The position numbers and the translations under genes were made by a program. A DNA stretch of 35,412 nt from Arachidicoccus rhizosphaerae (GTDB taxonomy: Bacteria; Bacteroidota; Bacteroidia; Chitinophagales; Chitinophagaceae). Below, piece by piece: positions 26,855-34,149 of the stretch. The notes below the pieces were generated by a model that was not told where the DNA came from, made no database searches, and saw nothing but the letters and a program-made list of their open reading frames with translations. Position 1 is the first letter of the stretch. Every line of letters begins with the position of its first letter. The stretch is taken from positions 1 to 35,412 of the forward strand of contig NZ_FNQY01000032.1 of the NCBI RefSeq assembly GCF_900107765.1. The letters are read 5' to 3'.

Positions 26855-28162
26855 TTAATTGTCCTCTTCCATATCTGCAAGCTGTTTGTCCTGAGCTCCT
26901 GATTCATATAACTGAAATTTCCTGGATTTGATTTTAAAAGCCCGTACACAGGGATAGCTGTCCTGACGCAGGACAAACCCTTCTTCCGTTACCTGAGGAT
27001 CTAATATCGAAGGCATATCCAGCAGGTGTTTATAAAATAACTCTTCCAGTGCCGGTTGTAAACTTATCTCATCCACCAAATCCGGTATTTCAATGTAATG
27101 GCGCTGCAGTAAAGGTGCCAGCATACCGTGATAAAATTCCGGCACCGTATCCAGACCTAACTGTGATGCTCTTTGTTTAACCTGAGACCAGCTCAGGTCA
27201 ACTTCGATACCTTCCGGATTGATCTGGGTAATTCGGTAGATAAAAAGTTTAGGACCGGATAATCCATACGTATATCCCTGTTGGATAGCACCACCCTCAA
27301 AATCCGAACCCACTATTTCTGCATATATGGATTCTCCTTTATTGAGTTTGTCCTTCAGGCAGTCCTGGGCAACTTTTGTCCAAAGATCGGGCTTGAAAAA
27401 TTTGTAATTATTGACTGAACCAAAATCTTTGGATTTAATCAGTCTTCTGGATCCAACCAGGTAGCTGTATTCACGGTCCTGGATATTGACACCCAGTTTT
27501 TTAAGGAATTTCTCCATCAGGTTCAGCCTGCGTTTGATCAGGGTATGAAATACCCTGATGGAAGTGCCATGGAGTTTGTGAGTAATGGTTACCTGGCTTA
27601 GTAAGCCCAGATGCTGACAGTTTTTTAATAACTGCGCCGTATCCGTGTGTTCGGGTGCAAATTTGGGATCTACCAGCGTCTGGATATCAAAGTTTTTAAT
27701 TTTGACCGCACCTGAACTAAATCCTCTTTGCGGACGAATGAATTTCCTGCAAATAGACTGTCTATTGATGTCCGTAAAACTCTCCCCTATAGGGAGTAGG
27801 GCCGGATCAATCAGGTAGCCCAGGCTTGCCGCCGGAATGATAAAACCCGTTGAGATAATCCCTTTGAATTTAAGGGCTTTGACCCTGCCTGAATCTTCAA
27901 AAAATCCTGTTTTACTTGGATCCAGATTTTGCGGGGCATGACGAAATAGATTATTGTTGAATAAAAACTTCTGGTCCAGCACGCAACCTGATGGGAAAAA
28001 CAGGTATTTCCCCGCTGAATCACTGGTTTTCTGAACCAGACAATCATTGCCCTGATAGGTAACCCGGACCAGATTGTCCAGACTGGGAACCTCTACCTTG
28101 GCAGGCAAGGATATAACCTGGGCTGTGTAGTTTTCCGATCCTTTCTGAATACTTAAATGCAT
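26855..28162 (-). CDS. RNA ligase, Rnl5/DraRnl-like, with N-terminal OB domain
   Basis: 435 residues. Covalent nucleotidyltransferase motifs appear in order: I, K196-LHGTS (K-x-x-G-x-S, the lysine that carries AMP); III, IYAEIVG (279-285); IV, EEGFVLR (393-399); V, AFKIK (408-412, two Lys). The ~190 residues before motif I form a separate, beta-rich region, matching the N-terminal OB-fold module known in the Deinococcus radiodurans DraRnl (Rnl5) family, which seals 3'-OH/5'-phosphate nicks in duplexes with an RNA 3' end. The motifs are intact, so the enzyme is probably active, using ATP. A DNA ligase is unlikely: no zinc finger, BRCT or C-terminal OB domain. It sits between a small phage-type gene upstream and a damaged metallophosphoesterase downstream on the same strand. 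The family call is from architecture and motifs, not a search. Confidence 0.85.
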   Translation of the reverse strand: MHLSIQKGSENYTAQVISLPAKVEVPSLDNLVRVTYQGNDCLVQKTSDSAGKYLFFPSGCVLDQKFLFNNNLFRHAPQNLDPSKTGFFEDSGRVKALKFKGIISTGFIIPAASLGYLIDPALLPIGESFTDINRQSICRKFIRPQRGFSSGAVKIKNFDIQTLVDPKFAPEHTDTAQLLKNCQHLGLLSQVTITHKLHGTSIRVFHTLIKRRLNLMEKFLKKLGVNIQDREYSYLVGSRRLIKSKDFGSVNNYKFFKPDLWTKVAQDCLKDKLNKGESIYAEIVGSDFEGGAIQQGYTYGLSGPKLFIYRITQINPEGIEVDLSWSQVKQRASQLGLDTVPEFYHGMLAPLLQRHYIEIPDLVDEISLQPALEELFYKHLLDMPSILDPQVTEEGFVLRQDSYPCVRAFKIKSRKFQLYESGAQDKQLADMEEDN

Positions 28163-28195
28163 ACATTTTGTTTTAATACTTAAAAAATAGGTTTC

Positions 28196-28307
28196 TGGTG
28201 TAATGGCAGGTCTATTTTTTCGGTATTAACAGGCACTTTAATATAAAGCCTGATAATTAAATGGCTTGGTGGTAATGGCAGGTGTAAAAGGTAAGAAACC
28301 GGTGTAA
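28196..28307. repeat. clustered GGTGTAA / GGTAATGGCAGG short repeats before the RNA ligase gene
   Basis: GGTGTAA occurs at 28197-28203, 28281-28287 and 28301-28307. The longer pattern GGTGTAATGGCAGGT at 28197-28211 recurs as GGTGGTAATGGCAGGTG at 28268-28284. All lie in the 187-bp gap upstream of the RNA ligase start and downstream of the small gene at 28350. They could be operator sites or chance. Confidence 0.4.
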
Positions 28308-28349
28308 GGTTATTTCAGGGTGTTTTTGGCAGGATGAACCGTTATGGGG

Positions 28350-28664
28350 TTAATGGCATAAGTCTGCCTCCGGGCATCCCGTGGCTTCTCTGTTCAGCGC
28401 TGCATTCAGTCTTTTAGAAAATTCTTTTTCACCGTCATCATAACTTAAAAACCAATCAATTCTTTGCATATACACATAGGCTATTCGAAGCTGTTTTAGC
28501 CCCTGTTCTAATTTTTCCAGCGTATCAGTCGTCATTTCTGGAAATTCAAAACGGTTGTCTTCTGCACCTGATCTGATTTTTTTAATGGTTTCTATACTGT
28601 TACGAAGCAAGGTGATGGCATCTAATAACCGACACTGATTGTATTCAAACAATCCTCCTGACAT
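28350..28664 (-). CDS. conserved small protein, MSGG-family, phage/accessory type
   Basis: 104 residues. It starts MSGGLFEYNQCRL, continues with a helical middle (ITLLRNSIETIKKI, TLEKLEQGLKQLRIAYVYM) and ends QRIDWFLSYDDGEKEFSKRL. I recognise this pattern (MSGG-x-F-x-Y near the start, QRIDWxxSxDDGExxFxxRL near the end) from uncharacterised proteins found in phages and accessory regions of many bacteria; I know of no function. No signal peptide or membrane segment. Same strand as, and 187 bp upstream of, the RNA ligase gene, so possibly co-transcribed. Confidence 0.7.
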   Translation of the reverse strand: MSGGLFEYNQCRLLDAITLLRNSIETIKKIRSGAEDNRFEFPEMTTDTLEKLEQGLKQLRIAYVYMQRIDWFLSYDDGEKEFSKRLNAALNREATGCPEADLCH

Positions 28665-28843
28665 AATAATCCCAATTGATTTTTACAAATGATTCACTTT
28701 AAAATTCAAGTAATTTTATTTTCTATGGCACTTCTTCATATAACCAGTGCAAAGTAACTAAAATTCCCTGAGATGGCCGGAGTCTTTGTCCTATTTTTTT
28801 AAAAAAATACGCTGTTGCAGGTTTATATTTTTCTGCATGTACC

Positions 28844-28861
28844 TTTATGCTACATTTGTGT
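28844..28861 (+). promoter_or_regulatory. promoter core identical to that of the tRNA-Gly
   Basis: TTTATGCTACATTTGTGT here is identical over 18 bases to 29350-29367. It contains the -7 box TACATTTG (28851-28858). The -33 position reads TTTT (28828-28831) instead of TTTG. It would drive the small gene at 28943 with a leader of about 80 nt. Confidence 0.5.
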
Positions 28862-28942
28862 ACCCAAATTAAATGGACAGGCATTGGGACGCCGCCGTTT
28901 ATCAGGATGAATGCCCGCTTGTTAACCATATAAATATTTTTT

Positions 28943-29275
28943 ATGAGTAACTCATACCGTAAAGCCATTGTAAGAGACAAACCGAGAAATGCTAAAAGAA
29001 CTTCTTTATACTGGAGAACGATAAGAAGGAACATAAAAAATAAGGTTTCGTCTTTTAAAAACAAGTGGATGGATCCTTATCAATTTATTGAGTTGGATGA
29101 ACTACCCAGGGATTTTAAGGATATTGAGTTTCTGGAGGATACGATACCTAGCCCCAAAGCCTTGATTAATGACTATAGCTACGAAGACTTCAAGTTGGAT
29201 TATGAATTTGACAGGGGTCGGCAAAAGTGGGGTACCATGGCAGAAAAGTTCAGGAATAAATATAGGAGAAAATAA
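28943..29275 (+). CDS. small basic protein of unknown function
   Basis: 110 residues, not recognised with certainty. The N-terminal 45 residues are strongly basic (SYRKAIVRDKPRNAKR, WRTIRRNIKNK), suggesting nucleic-acid contact. A middle acidic stretch follows (ELDELPRDFKDIEFLEDT), then PSPKALINDYSYEDFKLDYEFD and a basic tail KFRNKYRRK. No signal peptide or membrane segment. The start follows an AT-rich leader. It is divergent from the MSGG-family gene and followed by the tRNA-Gly promoter. The composition differs from the housekeeping neighbours and fits an accessory or phage-derived gene. Confidence 0.6.
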   Translation: MSNSYRKAIVRDKPRNAKRTSLYWRTIRRNIKNKVSSFKNKWMDPYQFIELDELPRDFKDIEFLEDTIPSPKALINDYSYEDFKLDYEFDRGRQKWGTMAEKFRNKYRRK

Positions 29276-29333
29276 TATATGAACCTCGGTGATTGCGATT
29301 CGTTTTATAATATCGGCTCACATACAAACTCCA

Positions 29334-29364
29334 TTTGACGGAATTCTTTTTTATGCTACATTTG
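29334..29364 (+). promoter_or_regulatory. promoter of tRNA-Gly
   Basis: TTTG (29334-29337), 19-nt spacer, TACATTTG (29357-29364): an exact match to the Bacteroidota consensus, 36 nt before the tRNA. Confidence 0.85.
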
Positions 29365-29400
29365 TGTTCCTAAAGATTAAAATAAATCTTTTTTCTAAAA

Positions 29401-29473
29401 GCGGAAGTAGCTCAGTTGGTAGAGCGGCGGCTTCCCAAGCCTCAGGTCGCGAGTTCGAGTCTCGTCTTCCGCT
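29401..29473 (+). tRNA. tRNA-Gly (anticodon CCC)
   Basis: 73 nt. Acceptor GCGGAAG/CTTCCGC is perfect. D-stem GCTC/GAGC, T-stem GCGAG/CTCGT (one G-T) with TTCGAGT. The anticodon loop TTCCCAA gives CCC. The anticodon stem GCGGC/GCCTC has one C-T mismatch at the second pair (28-42). The discriminator is T; CCA is not encoded. Confidence 0.93.
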
Positions 29474-29629
29474 CAGAATTATTTGGAGTATAACCTCCCG
29501 GCAAGCATGCATGGCACCTGCAGCTTGCCGGCGGCTGATTGAAGGAAAATATTACAAGCAAAATTGCCGATTCAGCCAAACATATTTGAATTCAGGGAGT
29601 TAACCACTCCCGTGGATAACTCCCGATTT

Positions 29630-29637
29630 TATATTTG
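29630..29637 (+). promoter_or_regulatory. -7 box before holB
   Basis: TATATTTG fits TAnnTTTG and lies 27 nt before the holB ATG. No TTTG at the expected -33 position. Confidence 0.4.
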
Positions 29638-29664
29638 CCATTAAGACCTTATCTTCGCTGGCAA

Positions 29665-30801
29665 ATGCAATTCAAGGATATTATAGGACAGCAGGATACC
29701 AAAAAGCAATTGGTAGAGATGGTTAACCGCAACCGGTTAAGCCATGCCCTGTTTTTTTTAGGCAAGGAAGGCACGGGGGCGCTCCCTCTGGCAATGGCCT
29801 TTGCCCAGTATATCCTTTGTGAAAATAAAACAGAAGGGGAGTCCTGCGGCAATTGCCCCTCCTGTAAAAAGGCATCGGGATTAGTGCACCCGGACATACA
29901 TTTTTCATTTCCGGTCATCCCTAAAAAACCAGGGGATAAACCCATTAGTTCTGATTATCTCCCCGAGTTCCGGGAATTTATAAAAGGATTTCCTTACGGC
30001 AATGTATATGACTGGCTGCAATCCATCCAGGCAGAAAATAAACAGGGTAATATTACCACCGAGGAGTGTAATGATATTTTCAGGAAACTGTCCTTGAAAA
30101 GTTATGAGGGTGAGTATAAGATCCTGATCCAATGGATGCCGGAATACCTGGGCAACTCAGGCAATAAATTGCTCAAGCTTATTGAGGAACCCCCTGAAAA
30201 GACCTTATTTATATTAGTCGCCGAAAATGAAGAAAAAGTTCTGGGGACGATTTTAAGCCGGACCCAACTGGTGAAAGTGCCTATGCTGGATAACCAGCAG
30301 GTGGCCGCAGCCCTTGAGCAAAAGGCAGGCTTATCGGCGGATGAGGCCTTACAACTGGCGGCACTTTCCGGTGGCAACTACAGAGAAGCCATTCAACTCT
30401 CCTCCCATAACGGGGAAGACTGGCAGTCTTATTTAAGAGACTGGCTCAATGCCGTGATGCAGGGCAATAATATCCAGCTGGTTAAATGGATTGATGAGGT
30501 AGCTAAGCTCGGCAGGGAGAATCAGAAGCAATTTCTGTATTATTTTAACCATCTGTTGGGCCAGAGCATCCGGCTAAGGATTCTGGGTACGGAGAATTTT
30601 CCGATTTCTGAAAAAGATAAGGATTTTGCACTCAGAATCAATAAGATTGCATCGGTTAGCCAACAGGAAGTCATTGTAGAGGAATTAGATAAGGCCGCCT
30701 ATTATATCGAGCGAAACGCCAATGCTAAAATGCTCTTTCATGCACTTAGTATTAAACTAAGGTATATTATTAAGCAGAAATCATTAATTTTGGCTGGTTA
30801 G
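29665..30801 (+). CDS. holB: DNA polymerase III subunit delta'
   Basis: 378 residues from ATG 29665 (MQFKDIIGQQ); an in-frame TTG at 29635 overlaps the -7 box and is rejected. This is the clamp-loader stator that, with gamma/tau and delta, loads the beta sliding clamp onto DNA. The AAA+ fold begins with DIIGQQDTKKQL. The Walker A loop is degenerate (GKEGTGAL: the catalytic Lys is replaced by Ala), as usual for delta', which does not hydrolyse ATP. The zinc module has the exact C-x8-C-x2-C-x2-C spacing (C52, C61, C64, C67). LIEEPPEKTLFIL and SRTQ are family sensor motifs, with the Arg-finger region SRT in place of SRC. Confidence 0.93.
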   Translation: MQFKDIIGQQDTKKQLVEMVNRNRLSHALFFLGKEGTGALPLAMAFAQYILCENKTEGESCGNCPSCKKASGLVHPDIHFSFPVIPKKPGDKPISSDYLPEFREFIKGFPYGNVYDWLQSIQAENKQGNITTEECNDIFRKLSLKSYEGEYKILIQWMPEYLGNSGNKLLKLIEEPPEKTLFILVAENEEKVLGTILSRTQLVKVPMLDNQQVAAALEQKAGLSADEALQLAALSGGNYREAIQLSSHNGEDWQSYLRDWLNAVMQGNNIQLVKWIDEVAKLGRENQKQFLYYFNHLLGQSIRLRILGTENFPISEKDKDFALRINKIASVSQQEVIVEELDKAAYYIERNANAKMLFHALSIKLRYIIKQKSLILAG

Positions 30802-30835
30802 CTAACAAATGTTTTCTGATTTGTTTCGCTGATTC

Positions 30836-30851
30836 TATATATATATATATT
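30836..30851. repeat. TA microsatellite
   Basis: A run of alternating TA, about 7.5 units, in the 115-bp gap between holB and ricT. It lies where the ricT promoter should be, and length changes could alter spacing there. Confidence 0.7.
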
Positions 30852-30916
30852 AACAATTTTAATCATCCGTTATCTGAACATACTAATGAAACAGGTAATG
30901 TCAAACATAAAAGAAC

Positions 30917-32539
30917 ATGGGTTGTGGAAGTTGTGGCACAAAGCCAAATGGCTGCAAAAGCAACGGCGGCTGTAGCACAGGGAGTTGTAACCGGTTAAAT
31001 GTACATGACTGGTTGATGAATCTCCCGATGAGTGATGAGGAAAGCAGCTGTAAAATCGTCGAATTAAGTTTTAAAAACGGAAGCCGTAAGGACTTCTTCA
31101 GAAATAATTCCCTTCAACATTTTGAAAAAGGCGAATACGTAACCATAGAGGGCGTAAGCGGCTTTGACGTGGGTGAAATCAGCCTAACAGGCGAACTGGT
31201 CCGCGTACAGATGAAGAAAAAGGGTGTAAAGGAATTCAGTCCGGATATTAAAAAAATACTGCGTCGCAGCAGTGACCGGGATATAGAACTGTTCAAACAA
31301 AGCAAGGACCGGGAGCAACAGGTGCTGATGCGCAGCCGTGAAATCGCCCGTGATCTGAAGCTGGCCATGAAACTCTCGGAAGTGGAGATTCAGGCAGATG
31401 GCAAAAAAGCCACTTTCTTCTATACTGCAGATGAAAGGGTGGATTTCAGGGAAATGATCAAGGCTTATGCATCAGAATTTAAAGTAAAAGTAGAAATGCG
31501 CCAGATCGGCATCCGTCAGGAAGCCGGAAAGGTAGGCGGTATCGGTAGCTGCGGCAGGGAGCTTTGCTGCAGTACCTGGCTGACCGACTTTAAGAGTGTC
31601 AACACGACTGCTGCCAGGTACCAAAACCTGAGTATCAACCAGACGAAGCTCAGCGGTCAGTGCGGCCGTTTAAAGTGCTGTCTGAACTATGAACTGGATA
31701 CCTATCTGGATGCGTTACAGCATTTCCCAAATAATGCAGATAAACTGGAAATCCAGCGTGGCAGGGCCACACTGGTTAAAAAAGATATTTTCAAGGATTT
31801 GATGTGGTATACCCTGCCCGATAGTAATAAACAATATCCACTGACGCTCAAAAGAGTACGGGAGATCCTCCGCCTGAATGCAGAGGGGGACCGTCCGGAA
31901 AATCTGGAAGCTGTCGAACTGGTGGGTAAAGCCCAGGAGATAGAGCCTAGCTTTGTGGATGTGGTCGGTCAGATCAGCCTGCGTTCCCTGGAGCGTAGTG
32001 ACAGAAAACGCAAAAATAAAAGCCGAAATGAGCGTGGAGATAGAGGGACAGACCGTAATCAGGACCGCAACGACCGAAATAGTGAACGTGGCGAGCGTTC
32101 CGGCCGGCCTCAGTCATCCGGGGCCAATGGCAATGAACCGGTAAAGGCAAAAAACAGAAAAGATAGATTTGACCGCTCCGCAAATGACCGCAACGAAAGA
32201 AATAATGAGCGGGGGGGTAATGATAAGGAACGGCCGAATAAACCAGGTCGTGGTAACAATAACGGCCGGGGTCAGGGACCTCAGCATCAGCAGGATCGTC
32301 AGGGGCAAAACCAGGGACAGGGCGCTAAACCCGGACAGCCCGGCAAACAAAACAGAAATCCGCAGGGGCAGAAAAACGGCGGTGCTCAGCCTCAGCCAGG
32401 CGCTCCGGGTAACCAGGGGCCACAGGGAGGATCCCGCAAGCCAAAACCCAGAAGAGACCGGGAAGACCGGGAAAACCGGGAAGGGCGCAATAAAGGGGGT
32501 GGGGAGCATCCTCCGCAGACGACGCCTCCTGCCAACTAG
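30917..32539 (+). CDS. ricT: PSP1/RicT-family protein with Cys-rich head and disordered basic tail
   Basis: 540 residues. The first 25 residues contain six cysteines (GCGSCGTKPNGC, then GGCSTGSC). The PSP1/RicT core (about 40-300) includes RQIGIRQEAGKVGGIGSCG, ELCCSTWL and GQCGRLKCCLNYE, the conserved Cys clusters. In Bacillus RicT (YaaT) belongs to a Y-complex with RicA and RicF that carries Fe-S clusters and tunes RNase Y maturation; Bacteroidota role unknown. The C-terminal ~180 residues are low complexity, rich in Arg, Asn, Asp, Gly and Gln (RNERGDRGTDRNQDRNDR style), likely disordered and RNA-binding. The gene lies directly after holB, as RicT homologues often lie near clamp-loader genes. 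Confidence 0.9.
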   Translation: MGCGSCGTKPNGCKSNGGCSTGSCNRLNVHDWLMNLPMSDEESSCKIVELSFKNGSRKDFFRNNSLQHFEKGEYVTIEGVSGFDVGEISLTGELVRVQMKKKGVKEFSPDIKKILRRSSDRDIELFKQSKDREQQVLMRSREIARDLKLAMKLSEVEIQADGKKATFFYTADERVDFREMIKAYASEFKVKVEMRQIGIRQEAGKVGGIGSCGRELCCSTWLTDFKSVNTTAARYQNLSINQTKLSGQCGRLKCCLNYELDTYLDALQHFPNNADKLEIQRGRATLVKKDIFKDLMWYTLPDSNKQYPLTLKRVREILRLNAEGDRPENLEAVELVGKAQEIEPSFVDVVGQISLRSLERSDRKRKNKSRNERGDRGTDRNQDRNDRNSERGERSGRPQSSGANGNEPVKAKNRKDRFDRSANDRNERNNERGGNDKERPNKPGRGNNNGRGQGPQHQQDRQGQNQGQGAKPGQPGKQNRNPQGQKNGGAQPQPGAPGNQGPQGGSRKPKPRRDREDRENREGRNKGGGEHPPQTTPPAN

Positions 32540-32547
32540 TCCGTTTT

Positions 32548-32575
32548 AGCGGTTATTACCGCTGTATTTTATTAA
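32548..32575 (+). terminator. weak terminator of ricT
   Basis: AGCGGT (32548-32553) / ACCGCT (32558-32563), TATT loop, followed by GTATTTTATT. It overlaps the stop codon of the convergent acyltransferase gene at 32572. Confidence 0.5.
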
Positions 32576-33315
32576 TAATTGGCCTCATAGTAGTTCCACA
32601 TGGATTCATAGATCTGGCGATTGAGCTGGATATGGGTCAGACCGGCAGGGTCCACCGGAGGCAGGAAATGTAATTCAATGGTGCCAGGCAGTAAGTAAAA
32701 AGGCTTGCTGGCTGGCATCATTTTTTTAGTACCCAGGATAACGACCGGTAATATCGGTTTGCCGGTTTCTATGGCCAGCCTGAATGCGCCACTTTGAAAT
32801 TTCCCCAGCGGCTGATGGGTTTTATTACGGGTGCCTTCGGGAAACAGTAACATATCCATGCCAAGGTCCAGGACTTTTTTCATTTCCAGATAGCTGTGCC
32901 TTTTACTCTCATCGCTTGTGCGGTCCACAAGGACCGAACCCCAGCGATAAATCCAACCGAATAAAGGAATGGATGCCATGCTTTTTTTGGCGATGGTTTT
33001 AGAAATACCCGGTAAAAAGGGATTGGTCACCATTACATCCAAAAAGCTGTTGTGGTTGCATACGACAATATAGTTCCGGTCTTTGCGGTAGTGTTCCATG
33101 TGAATCATTTTACGCCTGCAGCCGGTAAGCGCAAAAAATACGGTCATCCAGACCCTGGAAACGGCCTGTTGCCAGCCTGCTTTGCGTGGATCTTTAAGCC
33201 AGATGCACCTGCTCATAATAATCAGACAGGGAAGCATGGTCACAAAAAATACGATCAGTGCCCAGCCGGCCCAGATATGCCCGAATATATCTTTAAGTTT
33301 TTTTCTAAGCTTCAA
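32572..33315 (-). CDS. plsC: 1-acyl-sn-glycerol-3-phosphate acyltransferase
   Basis: 247 residues. A membrane-anchoring N-terminus (about 12-38) is followed by the acyltransferase core: NHNSFLD at 87-93 (the H-x4-D catalytic dyad, H88 and D93) and FPEGTR at 158-163, which binds the glycerol phosphate. It should transfer the second acyl chain to lysophosphatidate, giving phosphatidic acid at the inner membrane. Substrate is not certain since the family also includes ornithine-lipid acyltransferases. ung lies 28 bp upstream on the same strand, so the two are probably one transcript. It is convergent with ricT. Confidence 0.9.
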   Translation of the reverse strand: MKLRKKLKDIFGHIWAGWALIVFFVTMLPCLIIMSRCIWLKDPRKAGWQQAVSRVWMTVFFALTGCRRKMIHMEHYRKDRNYIVVCNHNSFLDVMVTNPFLPGISKTIAKKSMASIPLFGWIYRWGSVLVDRTSDESKRHSYLEMKKVLDLGMDMLLFPEGTRNKTHQPLGKFQSGAFRLAIETGKPILPVVILGTKKMMPASKPFYLLPGTIELHFLPPVDPAGLTHIQLNRQIYESMWNYYEANY

Positions 33316-33343
33316 GGTATAAGTGATTGGTTTGTAATATTAA

Positions 33344-34021
33344 TCAGCTGTCCAGACTCCAGTCGATCGGGTCTTTTTTTTGGCCAACGAGTAGCTCATT
33401 GGTTTTACTGAAGTGCTTGCAGCCAAAAAAACCGTTATGCGCACTGAGTGGAGATGGGTGGGCCGATTTTAAAATATGATGCCTGGTTGGATTGATAAGA
33501 ACCTCTTTTTGCTGGGCGAACCTTCCCCATAATATAAAAACGACGCCGGTATGAACCGCAGCTATTTTTGCAATAACGGCGTCCGTAAATTCCATCCAAC
33601 CGATTTTAGCATGACTGTTGGCCTCCGCAGCCCGGACGGTAAGGGTGGCATTCAGCAGTAGTACGCCTTGCTGCGCCCAATGAGTCAGATCGCCATGCGT
33701 GGGTGTCTTTAGCCCGATATCCGTTGCTAATTCCTTAAAAATATTTTTTAAAGAAGGAGGAAGCGCAATCCCTTTATTGACGGAAAACGCCAGCCCATGC
33801 GCCTGTCCCGGACCGTGATAAGGGTCCTGACCTAAAATGACCACTTTTACTTTCTCAAAGGGCGTCTGTTCAAATGCATTGAAAATCAGGGGACCTGCGG
33901 GATAAATTGTTCTTTTTAACTCTTTTTCAGCCTTTAAAAAATCAACAATTCCTTTAAAATAAGGCTGTTCAAATTCTGAGGCCAGGACTTTTTTCCAGCT
34001 AGGGGCGATCTGTACGTTCAT
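33344..34021 (-). CDS. ung: uracil-DNA glycosylase (family 1)
   Basis: 225 residues, standard length. It removes uracil from DNA for base-excision repair. The water-activating loop GQDPYHG is at 64-70 with catalytic D66, the uracil-binding Phe is in GLAFSV, LLLNATLTVR follows, and the DNA-intercalating HPSPLSAHNGFFG (H188) is intact. The start is supported by family N-terminal conservation (SWKKVLASEF near residue 8) and by a -7 promoter box ending 4 nt before the ATG. It probably leads a two-gene operon with plsC. The IS element inserted upstream of the promoter leaves only about 100 bp before its left end. Confidence 0.97.
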   Translation of the reverse strand: MNVQIAPSWKKVLASEFEQPYFKGIVDFLKAEKELKRTIYPAGPLIFNAFEQTPFEKVKVVILGQDPYHGPGQAHGLAFSVNKGIALPPSLKNIFKELATDIGLKTPTHGDLTHWAQQGVLLLNATLTVRAAEANSHAKIGWMEFTDAVIAKIAAVHTGVVFILWGRFAQQKEVLINPTRHHILKSAHPSPLSAHNGFFGCKHFSKTNELLVGQKKDPIDWSLDS

Positions 34022-34025
34022 AAAC

Positions 34026-34033
34026 CAAAAGTA
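34026..34033 (-). promoter_or_regulatory. -7 promoter box abutting ung start
   Basis: On the minus strand TACTTTTG matches TAnnTTTG and stands 4 nt before the ATG (34019-34021). No clear TTTG at -33. Confidence 0.5.
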
Positions 34034-34131
34034 GTTAATTCAACTGATTAAAGAAGCGGTGAGGGGCAATTGCTGATAACCCGACTCCAAAAGGGGGGAC
34101 TTTGACAGGGTAGTTCCTTACAGGACATCCC

Positions 34132-34149
34132 CAGGGTTGACGCATTAAA
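34132..34149. repeat. left terminal inverted repeat of the IS
   Basis: CAGGGTTGACGCATTAAA. It matches the reverse complement of 35394-35411 in 17 of 18 positions (T/C difference at the sixth base). The transposase stop codon (34145-34147) lies inside it. Confidence 0.85.

Noticed and set aside
29450-29473. tRNA-Gly 3' end as an attachment site for the 26145-29275 island
   Set aside because: No second copy of the tRNA 3' end and no integrase gene was seen in the window, and the island lies on the 5' side of the tRNA.
32040-32530. Repeat array or CRISPR-like structure in the ricT 3' half
   Set aside because: The near-repeats encode a low-complexity Arg/Asn/Asp/Gly tail in frame with the gene; there are no regular spacers. 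No CRISPR array was found anywhere in the window.
32169-32549. Overlapping 126-codon frame in another phase of the ricT tail
   Set aside because: A by-product of the GC-rich, stop-poor tail sequence; no start signal and no domain.
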